Shown here: piece after piece, positions 32,928-40,579 of the stretch
How the letters are laid out: each line of letters starts with the position of its first letter
How positions within the stretch are numbered: the first letter of the stretch is position 1
Assembly (NCBI GenBank): GCA_024637035.1
Contig: JAGXFW010000033.1
Coordinates: forward strand, 18,791-82,790
Direction: 5' to 3'
Length of the DNA stretch: 64,000 nt
Source: Actinomycetes bacterium
Lineage (GTDB): Bacteria; Actinomycetota; Thermoleophilia; RBG-16-64-13
Position numbers and translations under genes: made by a program
The notes under the pieces: generated by a model
Database searches by the model: none
Seen by the model: the letters and a program-made list of their open reading frames with translations, nothing else
What the model was told of the DNA's origin: nothing

Positions 32928-34550
32928 TTACCCGACCAACAGCAGCCCGACGTACGTCGCCGGGGAGTCGCGGTCGGGGACGGGTTCGAGGCGCCACCCT
33001 ACGGCAGCGGCGGTGGCGTAGACATCCATGCCGCTGGCCTCCATGGAAGGCCGCGCCTCGGCGGGGTGGCGGCAGTGGTCGGGCTCGCAGTCAGAGCACA
33101 GACGACACGGTCCCGCCACGAACGCGAGGGCCCTTGGGGCGCCGCCGAGAAAGGCGGCACGCTCCAAGGTCAACATCCGACGGTGGAACTCAGCGGTCGG
33201 AGGCTCACCTTCCACGAGCAAGGCCTGGGTGTAAGAGGCGAGCACCGTCCGCGTCTCATCCGCCTGGGGGGAACGGGGTGGGCACTGGCCGCCCGAGCCG
33301 TAGCCCCCGCAGCCGAACCTGCACTTCACCTCCACCCACGGGGCGGTGACCACGTGGGCGGGCGAGATGGCGGCGGTCCTGCGGAAACCGAGGTCGCGCG
33401 CGGCCCCGTCCAACATCTCGAGGCGGTCTACACGGAGTGCCGACAGAACCTCGGGCGTACGGGCTGCCGCCATGAGCACGGTGTCCTCTTCGCCGGGCGT
33501 GTCGCCCGCTCCCAAGGGGATGGGGCCGGCGACCACCAAACCCTGCGACTCCAACCGATCCCGCACCCACTGCCACGGATACGTGCGCCCCTGGTAGGTG
33601 TTGATCATCATGTGCAGGTCGAAGAAGGCGCTCTTGACGGGACCGCGCCCCGCTCCGTCGGTGAAGAAGTCGTGCACCAGGAGGAGGCCTGTATCCGATA
33701 TGGCGCCCGCGGCCCGGTCGAGCAGGGGACCGGAGTCCTGATGCGAGTAGGCGTGCACCACGTTCGAAGCCACGACCAGACCCCAACCAGCCCCGCCTTC
33801 GGGCGGGGTCGGGATCGCCTGGTCCAAGAGGTTGCAGGCGGCGAAGCTCAGCCGCCCTGTGAGCGGAGGCCCGGCGACGACTCGCTCGCTCGATTCCTCC
33901 CGCGCAAGCTCCACCACCTCAGGCATGTCCAGCACCACGCCCCGCCACCCCGGGTTGCGTCGAAGAAGCTCGGCGGCGATCGCCCCCGCTCCCCCGCCCA
34001 GGTCGACGAGATGCCCAGGGGCCAAGACGGTCGTGTCGAGCCGATCGGCAATGAGACGAGCTTTGTGGCGGGCTACATCATCCATGGCACGCAGGTAGTC
34101 GCGAACCCGGGCGCGGTAGGCTGCCTCGTCGTCGTGCGCCGACTGCTCGAGCGGAGAGCCGCCTCGACGCACGGCTTCTCCGAGCCGGGACCACGTGCCG
34201 GCGAGCCGGCGCCTGTATCTGAGAGAGTCGCCCAGATAGCCCGGGGAGCCGCGAAGCAGGTGTCGGCGAGAGACCGTGGCACAGGCCACCAGCACGTCCC
34301 CGGTATCCGCCCGCTCGTGGAGGGTCAGCAGGCCCAAGCTCGCGAGGGCCCGCACGAACCGGCTGCAACCCTCGCGGTCCGCGTCGCACCGCCGGGCAAG
34401 TTCGTCCACCGTGAGCGCATCTTCCCCCAGGGCTTCGAACACACCGAGTTCGAGCGCGGCGAACAAGGCCTCCGAGAGCCAGGCCGCGGTTGCGAGGTCC
34501 TCGATATCTTGCGGGGTCGCGATGCCGCCCTCTTTGGGCCAGAAGCTCAT
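32928..34550 (-). CDS. bzaC: Benzimidazole O-methyltransferase (BzaC-like) fused to DUF2284
   Basis: 540 residues; the ATG overlaps the cobT stop (ATGA). Residues 1-100 are an O-methyltransferase dimerisation helix-turn-helix, about 100-340 a SAM-binding Methyltransf_2 domain (HLVDLGGGAGAIAAELL, VVLDMPEVVELA, VVASNVVHAYS, LLVHDFF). Residues about 385-540 are a DUF2284 domain: VEVKCRFGCGGYGSGGQCPPRSP and GPCRLCSDCEPDHCRHP, a putative Fe-S or metal module. BzaC O-methylates 5-hydroxybenzimidazole. The fused metal domain is unusual and roughly adds half again to the expected length. Confidence 0.8.
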   Translation of the reverse strand: MSFWPKEGGIATPQDIEDLATAAWLSEALFAALELGVFEALGEDALTVDELARRCDADREGCSRFVRALASLGLLTLHERADTGDVLVACATVSRRHLLRGSPGYLGDSLRYRRRLAGTWSRLGEAVRRGGSPLEQSAHDDEAAYRARVRDYLRAMDDVARHKARLIADRLDTTVLAPGHLVDLGGGAGAIAAELLRRNPGWRGVVLDMPEVVELAREESSERVVAGPPLTGRLSFAACNLLDQAIPTPPEGGAGWGLVVASNVVHAYSHQDSGPLLDRAAGAISDTGLLLVHDFFTDGAGRGPVKSAFFDLHMMINTYQGRTYPWQWVRDRLESQGLVVAGPIPLGAGDTPGEEDTVLMAAARTPEVLSALRVDRLEMLDGAARDLGFRRTAAISPAHVVTAPWVEVKCRFGCGGYGSGGQCPPRSPQADETRTVLASYTQALLVEGEPPTAEFHRRMLTLERAAFLGGAPRALAFVAGPCRLCSDCEPDHCRHPAEARPSMEASGMDVYATAAAVGWRLEPVPDRDSPATYVGLLLVG

Positions 34551-35755
34551 GCGGTCACTCCCGCTGCGCCGCCCGCTCCGGCCGCTCCGCCCGCTCCGGC
34601 CGCGGTCGACTCTGCGACCCCTGCCTCGGCGAACGTGGCCATCGTGCCTATGAGGGCCGCAGCGCCATCCACCAGAGGCATGGCCAGTGCTGCGCCCGTA
34701 CCTTCTCCCAGCCGCAGATCGAGATCGAGGAGCGGTTCGACGCCCAGGTACTCCAACATGACTCGATGACCCGGCTCGAGCGACCGATGCGCCGCGATCA
34801 GGTACTCACGAGCAGCGGGCGCCAAGGCACAGGCGACCAAAGCCCCCGCGGTAGAGATGAAGCCGTCCACCAGCACCGGTATTCCGGCGGCCGCCGCACC
34901 CAGGATGATGCCCGCGATGCCGGCTATCTCAAGCCCGCCCACGGCCGCCAGTGCGCCGAGCGGGTCGGATGGGTCGGGGCAGTTGAGAGCCAGCGCCTCC
35001 TCCACGACGTGCCGCTTCCGCTCGAGGGCGGGATCGTCGATACCCGTGCCGCGGCCGGTGACCTCGGAGGGCACGCGGCCGGTGAACACGCAGGCGAGCG
35101 CACTCGAAGGGGTGGTATTGCCTATGCCCATGTCGCCCGTGGCCACCAGGTCCAGACCCTCTGCGACCAGGCCCTCCACCACGTCGATGCCCGCCTCGAT
35201 GGCGGCCGTCGCCTGCTCGCGGGTCATGGCGGGCCCTGAAGTCAGGTCGTCGGTGCCGAGGCGGACTTTGCGATGCAGGACGGCGCCGGAAGCGAGCGCC
35301 TCGGCGAGACTCGCGACCGGCCGCAGGCCGATGACCTCAGCCAGATCAGCGGCCACGCCCACGTCGGTGACCACGACCCGCGCTCCCGCGGCACCGGCGA
35401 GCGCATTGATCGCGGCCCTGCCCCGCGCGAAGTTCGCCACCATCTGGGTTGTGACCTCAGCTGGGAACGCGCTTACCCCACGGCGCACGACTCCGTGGTC
35501 ACCGGCCATGACCACCACGGCCTTTCGTGGGAATGCCGGCGTCAGGCTCCGTTGGATACCCGCGAGGCGAACAGACAACGCCAACACCCTGCCCAGGCTC
35601 CCCGCGGGGATCGCCAGCTGGGCTGCGCGATCCGTGGCGGCGTCCACGGCTATGGGGTCGACCGGCATGATGGCGGCCAGCGTTCGCGCGAGAAGGCCCG
35701 GGCGGCCCAGCCAGAGCGTGTATTCGGCTGTGGGTGTGTGATCTCCCTGGTTCAT
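34547..35755 (-). CDS. cobT: Nicotinate-nucleotide:dimethylbenzimidazole phosphoribosyltransferase
   Basis: 402 residues from ATG 35755 behind GAGAGGGACG. Family motifs: IPAGSLGRVLALSVRLAGIQ, VVMAGDHGVVRRGVSAFP, VATGDMGIGNTTPSSAL, LVDGFISTAGALVA, and RLGEGTGAALAM with the catalytic Glu. The last 20 residues are Ala/Gly-only low complexity. It activates the benzimidazole with NaMN to alpha-ribazole phosphate, the step after DMB synthesis. Confidence 0.96.
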   Translation of the reverse strand: MNQGDHTPTAEYTLWLGRPGLLARTLAAIMPVDPIAVDAATDRAAQLAIPAGSLGRVLALSVRLAGIQRSLTPAFPRKAVVVMAGDHGVVRRGVSAFPAEVTTQMVANFARGRAAINALAGAAGARVVVTDVGVAADLAEVIGLRPVASLAEALASGAVLHRKVRLGTDDLTSGPAMTREQATAAIEAGIDVVEGLVAEGLDLVATGDMGIGNTTPSSALACVFTGRVPSEVTGRGTGIDDPALERKRHVVEEALALNCPDPSDPLGALAAVGGLEIAGIAGIILGAAAAGIPVLVDGFISTAGALVACALAPAAREYLIAAHRSLEPGHRVMLEYLGVEPLLDLDLRLGEGTGAALAMPLVDGAAALIGTMATFAEAGVAESTAAGAGGAAGAGGAAGVTA

Positions 35756-35801
35756 CGTCCCTCTCTTCCGCGGCACGCAGAAACCTGCACACGCCGCTTG
35801 C

Positions 35802-36704
35802 TCATCGTGTCCGACCCTGCTCCAGCAGTGCGCGCACTTCGACCGCCGCCCGGCGAAGTGCACCGCCGGAGAGATCGTCGTTCCCGGCGCCGCGGAACCT
35901 GCGGGCGGGGGTCACATCCACGCTCCCCATGATGCCGGCGGGGCGCCCGCCGAGCACCGCCACCCGGTCGGCGAGCTGCACGGCTTCGTCTACGTCGTGG
36001 GTGACGAGGACCCACGTGGCCGGGTGCGTGTCCATGACCCGCGCCATCCACTCTCGAAGATCGGAGCGGGTGATCGCGTCCAGACTGCCGAACGGTTCGT
36101 CCAGCAGGATGAGACCGCGCCCCAAGGCGAGGGTCCGTGCCAGTGCGACCCGTTGGCGCATGCCTCCCGAAAGCTGGTGGGGATACAGGTGAAGCGAGTC
36201 CTCGAGACCGAACTCGTGGAGGAGAGCGAGCGCCCGTTCGCGCGCGGCGTCCAGTGCCGCACCACGTCCTCCGCGGAACGACCAGCGCTCACCGCCCCGT
36301 ATCGCCGACTCGGCTGCGAAGGAAGCGTTGGCCAGAACGGTCTTCCAGGGCAAGAGCAGATCGTTCTGGAACATGTAGGCGGCGCGGCCCCCCATAGTCG
36401 GGGTGACGTCGACCTGTCCGCTGACCGGCTCGAGGAGCCCGGCGAGCGCATGGAGAAGAGTGCTCTTGCCGCAACCGCTCGCCCCGACCACCGCCAGACA
36501 CTCACCCGGCGTCAGGTGCAGGTCGATGTGCTCCAGCACCGAAGTGAAGCCCCTATCTGTGGGATAGCCCAGGCTGACGTCGCGGAGCCGCACCTCCACG
36601 CCACCGATCGCGCCCGCGGAACCCGTACCTTCGGAACGCGCCGCGCCGGCGCCCTCCAAGGGCGCCGGCGCCGGAGCGACAGCCATGTCGGCATGCGGCA
36701 TCAC
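35802..36704 (-). CDS. ABC transporter ATPase, nitrate/sulfonate/taurine (or thiamine-precursor) type
   Basis: 300 residues from GTG 36704 (ATG at 36701 and 36686 also possible; no SD). Walker A VVGASGCGKSTLLHAL (about 74-82), Q-loop MFQNDLLLPWKTV, signature LSGGMRQRVALAR, Walker B LILLDEPFGSLD, H-loop THDVDEAVQLADRV. An Ala/Pro-rich N-terminal 35 residues precede the domain. Energises the permease encoded two genes upstream in the bza operon. Confidence 0.9.
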   Translation of the reverse strand: MMPHADMAVAPAPAPLEGAGAARSEGTGSAGAIGGVEVRLRDVSLGYPTDRGFTSVLEHIDLHLTPGECLAVVGASGCGKSTLLHALAGLLEPVSGQVDVTPTMGGRAAYMFQNDLLLPWKTVLANASFAAESAIRGGERWSFRGGRGAALDAARERALALLHEFGLEDSLHLYPHQLSGGMRQRVALARTLALGRGLILLDEPFGSLDAITRSDLREWMARVMDTHPATWVLVTHDVDEAVQLADRVAVLGGRPAGIMGSVDVTPARRFRGAGNDDLSGGALRRAAVEVRALLEQGRTR

Positions 36705-36724
36705 GTGAATACTGCGACTACCTG

Positions 36725-37930
36725 CTACTGCGGGAGGTAGTCGTTGGTGAGTGCGGATGCCACGTCCAGAGGCGCCGCGAGTAGTCCGGCCTCTATCATC
36801 CAGTCATGCAGTACCTGCCAAGCCGCCTCATCCTGAGCGCCGGCAGAGCCGCCGCCCGGGGCGAGAGCCAACGAGGGGATCGTGGCCTCCCATTGGGCGA
36901 GGAGCGTGGCCCGATCGAACTCCGGATGGGCCGCTACGTAGATATCGACTGCTTCTTCGGGATGCGTGGCCGCGTACTCGAGCCCGACGAGCGTGGCGGC
37001 CAGGAAGGCGCGCACCGTGTTCGGGTTCCGAGCGGCGAAATCATCACTTGTGATCACGTTCATGAAGGCGTAGTCGGGTGAGCCCCAGTCGCGGAAGTCG
37101 AGGTAGCCGATCTCAGAGTCGGATGCCGCATCCGCCTCCACCAACTCTCCGAACGCGGTGAAGGCCACCGCGTCATACGTGCCGGCGAGAAGAGGTGCGA
37201 CCAGGTCGAAGCCTGGGTCCACCAGGGTGACCGCGGCTGGATCCACGTCGCCCGCCTTGAGCATCGCGTCATACGAGGCCCGCACCGAGGGGATCATGGG
37301 CACGGCGACCGTCTTGCCCACTAGGTCGGCGGGGGTGGTCGCGGTGAGACCCGGAGCGAGCGCCAAACCGAGCGGGGCATGGCTCATCAGGGCCGCCACC
37401 GATACCACCGGGGCGCCTTCGCCTCGCGCCATGAGCACATCGGGAGCGTAGTACAGGCCGAACTGGCTCTTGCCTGTGGAGACGAACTTCACCACGTCGG
37501 TAGGGCCGCTGGGGATGGATTGGGTCACGGTAAGCCCGGCATCGCCGTAGAAGCCCTTGGCTTGAGCTACGTCGATAGGGATGTCGAGCACCCAGGGCAC
37601 CCAGTCCATGATCAGGTCGATCTCGGCCACTTCCGGCGCCGGTGACTCCTCGGCGGCAGACGCGACGGTGATGCTGGTGACCGCGGTGGTCTCGGACGCG
37701 GGCGCCGTGGTCACGCTCTCCGTGGAGCCGGCGCAGCCCGCGAGGAAACCGAGCACCAGCACCGCCGTCGAGACCAGCGCTGCGAGAGAACCGACCGAGC
37801 GATGGCGGCCGTCGCCGGTGGAGGCGCCGGCATGAGCGGCGCGGATGACGCAACCAGCATGCGCGGCCTGGGGGGCGCAACCAGCATGCGCGGCCTGGGG
37901 GGCGCCGTTCTTCAAGACAGATTCATTCAT
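36725..37930 (-). CDS. NMT1/THI5-like substrate-binding lipoprotein
   Basis: 401 residues from ATG 37930 (AAGGAG 11 bases upstream). An Ala/His/Cys repeat segment (NGAPQAAHAGCAPQAAHAGC) comes before the hydrophobic stretch and lipobox LGFLAGC (about 70), so the true signal may start later. Mature part: LIMDWVPWVLDIPIDVAQAKGFY, GLTVTQSIPSGPTDVVKFVSTGKSQFGLYYAPDVL, typical of binding proteins for HMP-type pyrimidines, riboflavin-like rings or sulfonates. In this operon a benzimidazole or its precursor is a reasonable ligand (inference). Confidence 0.85.
   Translation of the reverse strand: MNESVLKNGAPQAAHAGCAPQAAHAGCVIRAAHAGASTGDGRHRSVGSLAALVSTAVLVLGFLAGCAGSTESVTTAPASETTAVTSITVASAAEESPAPEVAEIDLIMDWVPWVLDIPIDVAQAKGFYGDAGLTVTQSIPSGPTDVVKFVSTGKSQFGLYYAPDVLMARGEGAPVVSVAALMSHAPLGLALAPGLTATTPADLVGKTVAVPMIPSVRASYDAMLKAGDVDPAAVTLVDPGFDLVAPLLAGTYDAVAFTAFGELVEADAASDSEIGYLDFRDWGSPDYAFMNVITSDDFAARNPNTVRAFLAATLVGLEYAATHPEEAVDIYVAAHPEFDRATLLAQWEATIPSLALAPGGGSAGAQDEAAWQVLHDWMIEAGLLAAPLDVASALTNDYLPQ
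37856..37910 (-). repeat. 27-bp tandem repeat at the binding-protein N-terminus
   Basis: Two near-perfect copies of a unit containing GCAACCAGCATGCGCGGCCT, plus a diverged third, encoding AxxAAHAGC peptides ahead of the lipoprotein signal. Confidence 0.7.
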
Positions 37931-37932
37931 AT

Positions 37933-38745
37933 TCAGATCGTCTCCTTCGATGTCGTCCGGCCGAGGACGGCCGGTTGTCTCCACCATCCGATACGTCGTT
38001 CGAGTAGCCCGGTGGCGCCGTACGCGCCCAGGCCCAGAAGCGAGATCACCAGCACCGCGGCGAACGCCTGGGCGGTAGCCAGGCGGGCGTTGGCACTCAG
38101 CACCAGGTAGCCCAAGCCCCGATCGGTGCCCGTCCACTCCGCGACCACGGCTCCCACCAGGCTGAGCGTGACGCCGGCGCGGGCACCAGCCGCGAGGAAC
38201 GGCCCCGCGCCGGGCAACCGCACGCGCCAGAAGACGTCCCACCGCGAGGCGCCCACGGAATCGAGCAGGAGGATCAGGCGCGGGTCGGCGGACCGCAGCC
38301 CCTCCAGGGATGTGACCGCCATCGGGAAGAAGGCGATCAGCGCGCAGATCACCACCCTCGGCGTAGAGCCGTAGCCGAACCACAGCACCAGCAAGGGGGC
38401 AAGCGCGATCACGGGGATCGTCTGCGAGGCCACGACCACCGGTGTCAGCATGCGATCGAGGATGCGAGAGTGCACGGCGGCGGCCGCGAACAGCAGGGCG
38501 GCCGCCGCCGCGACCACCAGTCCGGCGCCAGCCTCGCCCAGAGTCACCAGCGCGTGCCGGGCGAACAGGCCCGGCGAGCCCAAAAGCGACGCGAGGACCA
38601 TCGAGGGGGCCGGAAAAATGAACGTCGCGACCCCCGTCGCCCGCACCACGATCTCCACGATCGCAGTCAGCGACAGGATGATCCCAGTCGTTGCGGCGGC
38701 GTTTCGGAGAAGTGACGAACGGGTCGGATGGTTCGCACGGGTCAT
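37933..38745 (-). CDS. ABC transporter permease (TauC/ThiX-like)
   Basis: 270 residues from ATG 38745, 5 bp after the bzaF stop. Six membrane helices; the EAA loop is present (VTSLEGLRSADPRLILLLDSVGASRWDVFWRVRLPGAGPFL). FPAPSMVLASLL near the N-terminus is typical of the nitrate/taurine/HMP permease family. One base pair triplet separates it from the binding-protein gene. Confidence 0.9.
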   Translation of the reverse strand: MTRANHPTRSSLLRNAAATTGIILSLTAIVEIVVRATGVATFIFPAPSMVLASLLGSPGLFARHALVTLGEAGAGLVVAAAAALLFAAAAVHSRILDRMLTPVVVASQTIPVIALAPLLVLWFGYGSTPRVVICALIAFFPMAVTSLEGLRSADPRLILLLDSVGASRWDVFWRVRLPGAGPFLAAGARAGVTLSLVGAVVAEWTGTDRGLGYLVLSANARLATAQAFAAVLVISLLGLGAYGATGLLERRIGWWRQPAVLGRTTSKETI

Positions 38746-38750
38746 GCGCG

Positions 38751-40058
38751 TCAGACCTTCTCCGCCGAAAGCGAGTCGCGGAAGAGAGCATCGGCGTTCT
38801 TGGCCGCGCAGAAGTCGCCGCACATCGTGCAGGTGGACTCGTCCGCGGGGGTGCGGCTCGCGCGAATCGCGCGGGCCGTGTCGCCGAAGAGGGCCAGGTC
38901 GAACTCCTTGTCCCACTTCATGTCGCGCCGAGCCTTGCCCATCTCCAGGTCGCGGGCGCGGCCGCGCTTCCCGAGCTTGACGATGTCGCCCATATGCACG
39001 GCGAGCCGGGCCACGCGCACGCCCTCGCGCACGTCCTGCTCGTTGGGCAGAGCCAGGTGCTCGGCCGGCGTGATGTAGCAGATGAGGTCGGCTCCGAAGC
39101 GCGAGGACGAAGCCGCACCCACGGCCGCCGTGACGTGATCGTAGCCGGCGCCGATGTCGCAGGGCAATGGGCCGAGCACGTAGTAGGGGGCGTCGCCAGA
39201 CATGCGCTTCTGGAGCTGGATGTTGCCTTCGATCTCGTCGAGCGGCACGTGGCCGGGTCCTTCGACCATCATCTGGCAGCCCATGTTGCGCCCGAGCTCG
39301 GCGAGCTCGCAGTTCGTGACCAGCTCGGCCACCTGGGCCCGGTCGGAGGAGTCGTGGATCGCCCCCGCCCGGATGCCGTTCCCCAGACTCAGCACCACGT
39401 CGTAGCGGCGCAGGATGTCGACCACACGGTCGAACTGCTCGTAGAGCGGGTTGTCCCGGCCGTTGGCCAGCATCCAGGAGACCAGGAATGTGCCGCCCTT
39501 GGACACCAGGCCACCGTAGCGGTAGCCCTGTTTGCGCAGCCGCTCCACGGTGTAGAGGTTGATGCCACAGTGCACCGCCATGAAGCTCATGCCGTCGGCG
39601 CACTGGCGCTCGATGATCTCGAAGAGTAGCTCAGGGTCGAGCTTGTCGGGGTCGTGATAGCGGCGGGTGGCCTCGCAGAAGGCCTGGTAGAGGGGCACGT
39701 TGCCCACCGGGAGCTCTGTGGCACCGAGAACCTGTCGTCGGATGTCGTCGAGGTCGCCGCCCACGGAGAGCTCCATGAGCGTGTCGGCGCCCTCCTCCTC
39801 AGCGGCTCTGGCCTTGCGGATCTCGGCCTCCACGTCGACGATGTCGCTGGACGTGCCGATGCTGGCGTTGACCTTGGTGCGGAGACCCTGACCGATCCCC
39901 ACCACCCGGGAATCGCGCCTTACGTTCTTCGGGATGACGATGGTGCCCTGAGCCACCCGATCCCGTACGACTTCGGGCTCAAGCCCTTCGTCGCGGCCCA
40001 CGACGGCCATCTCCGCGGTGATCTCGCCGGCCCTCGCTCGTTCGATCTGTGTTGCCAT
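38751..40058 (-). CDS. bzaF: 5-hydroxybenzimidazole synthase (BzaF; ThiC paralogue)
   Basis: 435 residues from ATG 40058 (AAAGGGG upstream). ThiC-fold radical SAM enzyme: KVNASIGTSSD, MELSVGGDLDDIR, FMAVHCGINLYTVERL, SLGNGIRAGAIHDSSD, MVEGPGHVPLDEIEGN, and the C-terminal cluster motif CTMCGDFCAAKN (C-x2-C-x3-C, one shorter than E. coli ThiC). It would convert aminoimidazole ribotide to 5-hydroxybenzimidazole. BzaF is favoured over ThiC by the cobalamin riboswitch and the cobT-bzaCDE genes that follow; a phosphomethylpyrimidine synthase with an HMP transporter is the alternative. Confidence 0.8.
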   Translation of the reverse strand: MATQIERARAGEITAEMAVVGRDEGLEPEVVRDRVAQGTIVIPKNVRRDSRVVGIGQGLRTKVNASIGTSSDIVDVEAEIRKARAAEEEGADTLMELSVGGDLDDIRRQVLGATELPVGNVPLYQAFCEATRRYHDPDKLDPELLFEIIERQCADGMSFMAVHCGINLYTVERLRKQGYRYGGLVSKGGTFLVSWMLANGRDNPLYEQFDRVVDILRRYDVVLSLGNGIRAGAIHDSSDRAQVAELVTNCELAELGRNMGCQMMVEGPGHVPLDEIEGNIQLQKRMSGDAPYYVLGPLPCDIGAGYDHVTAAVGAASSSRFGADLICYITPAEHLALPNEQDVREGVRVARLAVHMGDIVKLGKRGRARDLEMGKARRDMKWDKEFDLALFGDTARAIRASRTPADESTCTMCGDFCAAKNADALFRDSLSAEKV

Positions 40059-40093
40059 GTCGTGCCCCTTTCGACGGTCGAACCGTTTCGGGG

Positions 40094-40127
40094 GCAAAAG
40101 AAAAAGCCCCCAGCCTGTTAAGGCTGG
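40094..40127 (-). terminator. Riboswitch-controlled intrinsic terminator
   Basis: Minus strand CCAGCC-TTAACA-GGCTGG followed by GGGCTTTTTCTTTT. An upstream arm CTGGAGA...TCTCCAG (40125-40151) overlaps the first CCAG and can act as antiterminator. It lies between the aptamer and the bzaF SD. Confidence 0.8.
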
Positions 40128-40179
40128 AGACTTTGCCATCATCTCCAGGCAGGGCTCCCTCTACTCGGGGAGCCTACCA

Positions 40180-40400
40180 GCTGCTCAGGCAGGTCTTCTG
40201 ACTCTCGGATCGTCGCTCCCCCGCGCCTTCCCATCCTCCTTGCCTCCACTCCCCCCAACTCGGGGAGCGGCGGTGGAAGGACAGTGGCACCTGCGGGCTC
40301 ACTCCCCGATCACAGCGGCGGGACCGTCCGGGTATCGCACCCGGTTCCCTCTTAGCCGCACCCGGTCGCTCCGACTTCGGAGCCACCTCGCGCGGGACCT
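40180..40400 (-). promoter_or_regulatory. Cobalamin riboswitch
   Basis: On the minus strand the conserved blocks appear in order: GGGAACCGGGTGCGATACCC, GGTCCCGCCGCTGTGAT, the B12-box core TGCCACTG, and the closing GAGTCAGAAGACCTGCCTG. Boundaries are approximate. It controls the bza-cobT-transporter operon through the downstream terminator, so high B12 should switch the operon off. Confidence 0.95.
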
Positions 40401-40431
40401 GGCAACCATGCTACGAATGCTACGGTCGCTA

Positions 40432-40461
40432 CTTTTAGCACAGGATGCCGGTAGGGGTCAA
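40432..40461 (-). promoter_or_regulatory. Promoter of the bza operon
   Basis: Minus strand -35 TTGACC (40456-40461), 18-bp spacer, -10 TAAAAG (40432-40437), just upstream of the aptamer. Confidence 0.6.
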
Positions 40462-40579
40462 CCCCACGAGATCGACAGCCTCCTTCGTCATCCTTCGCCG
40501 AATGGACGGCCAAGACGAAGCCCCGTTGCCCGGAGACGGCCCACGCGTCGCCTGCATATTGCCCCAAGTATTTACTACA

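Noticed and set aside
33066..34769. 567-residue plus-strand reading frame
   Set aside because: Antisense to bzaC and cobT, Arg/Gly/Pro-rich shadow.
38751..40058. Annotation as thiamine ThiC with a ThiXYZ transporter
   Set aside because: The leader is a cobalamin, not a TPP, riboswitch, and cobT plus methyltransferase plus two B12 radical SAM genes follow. Kept as an alternative in the entry.
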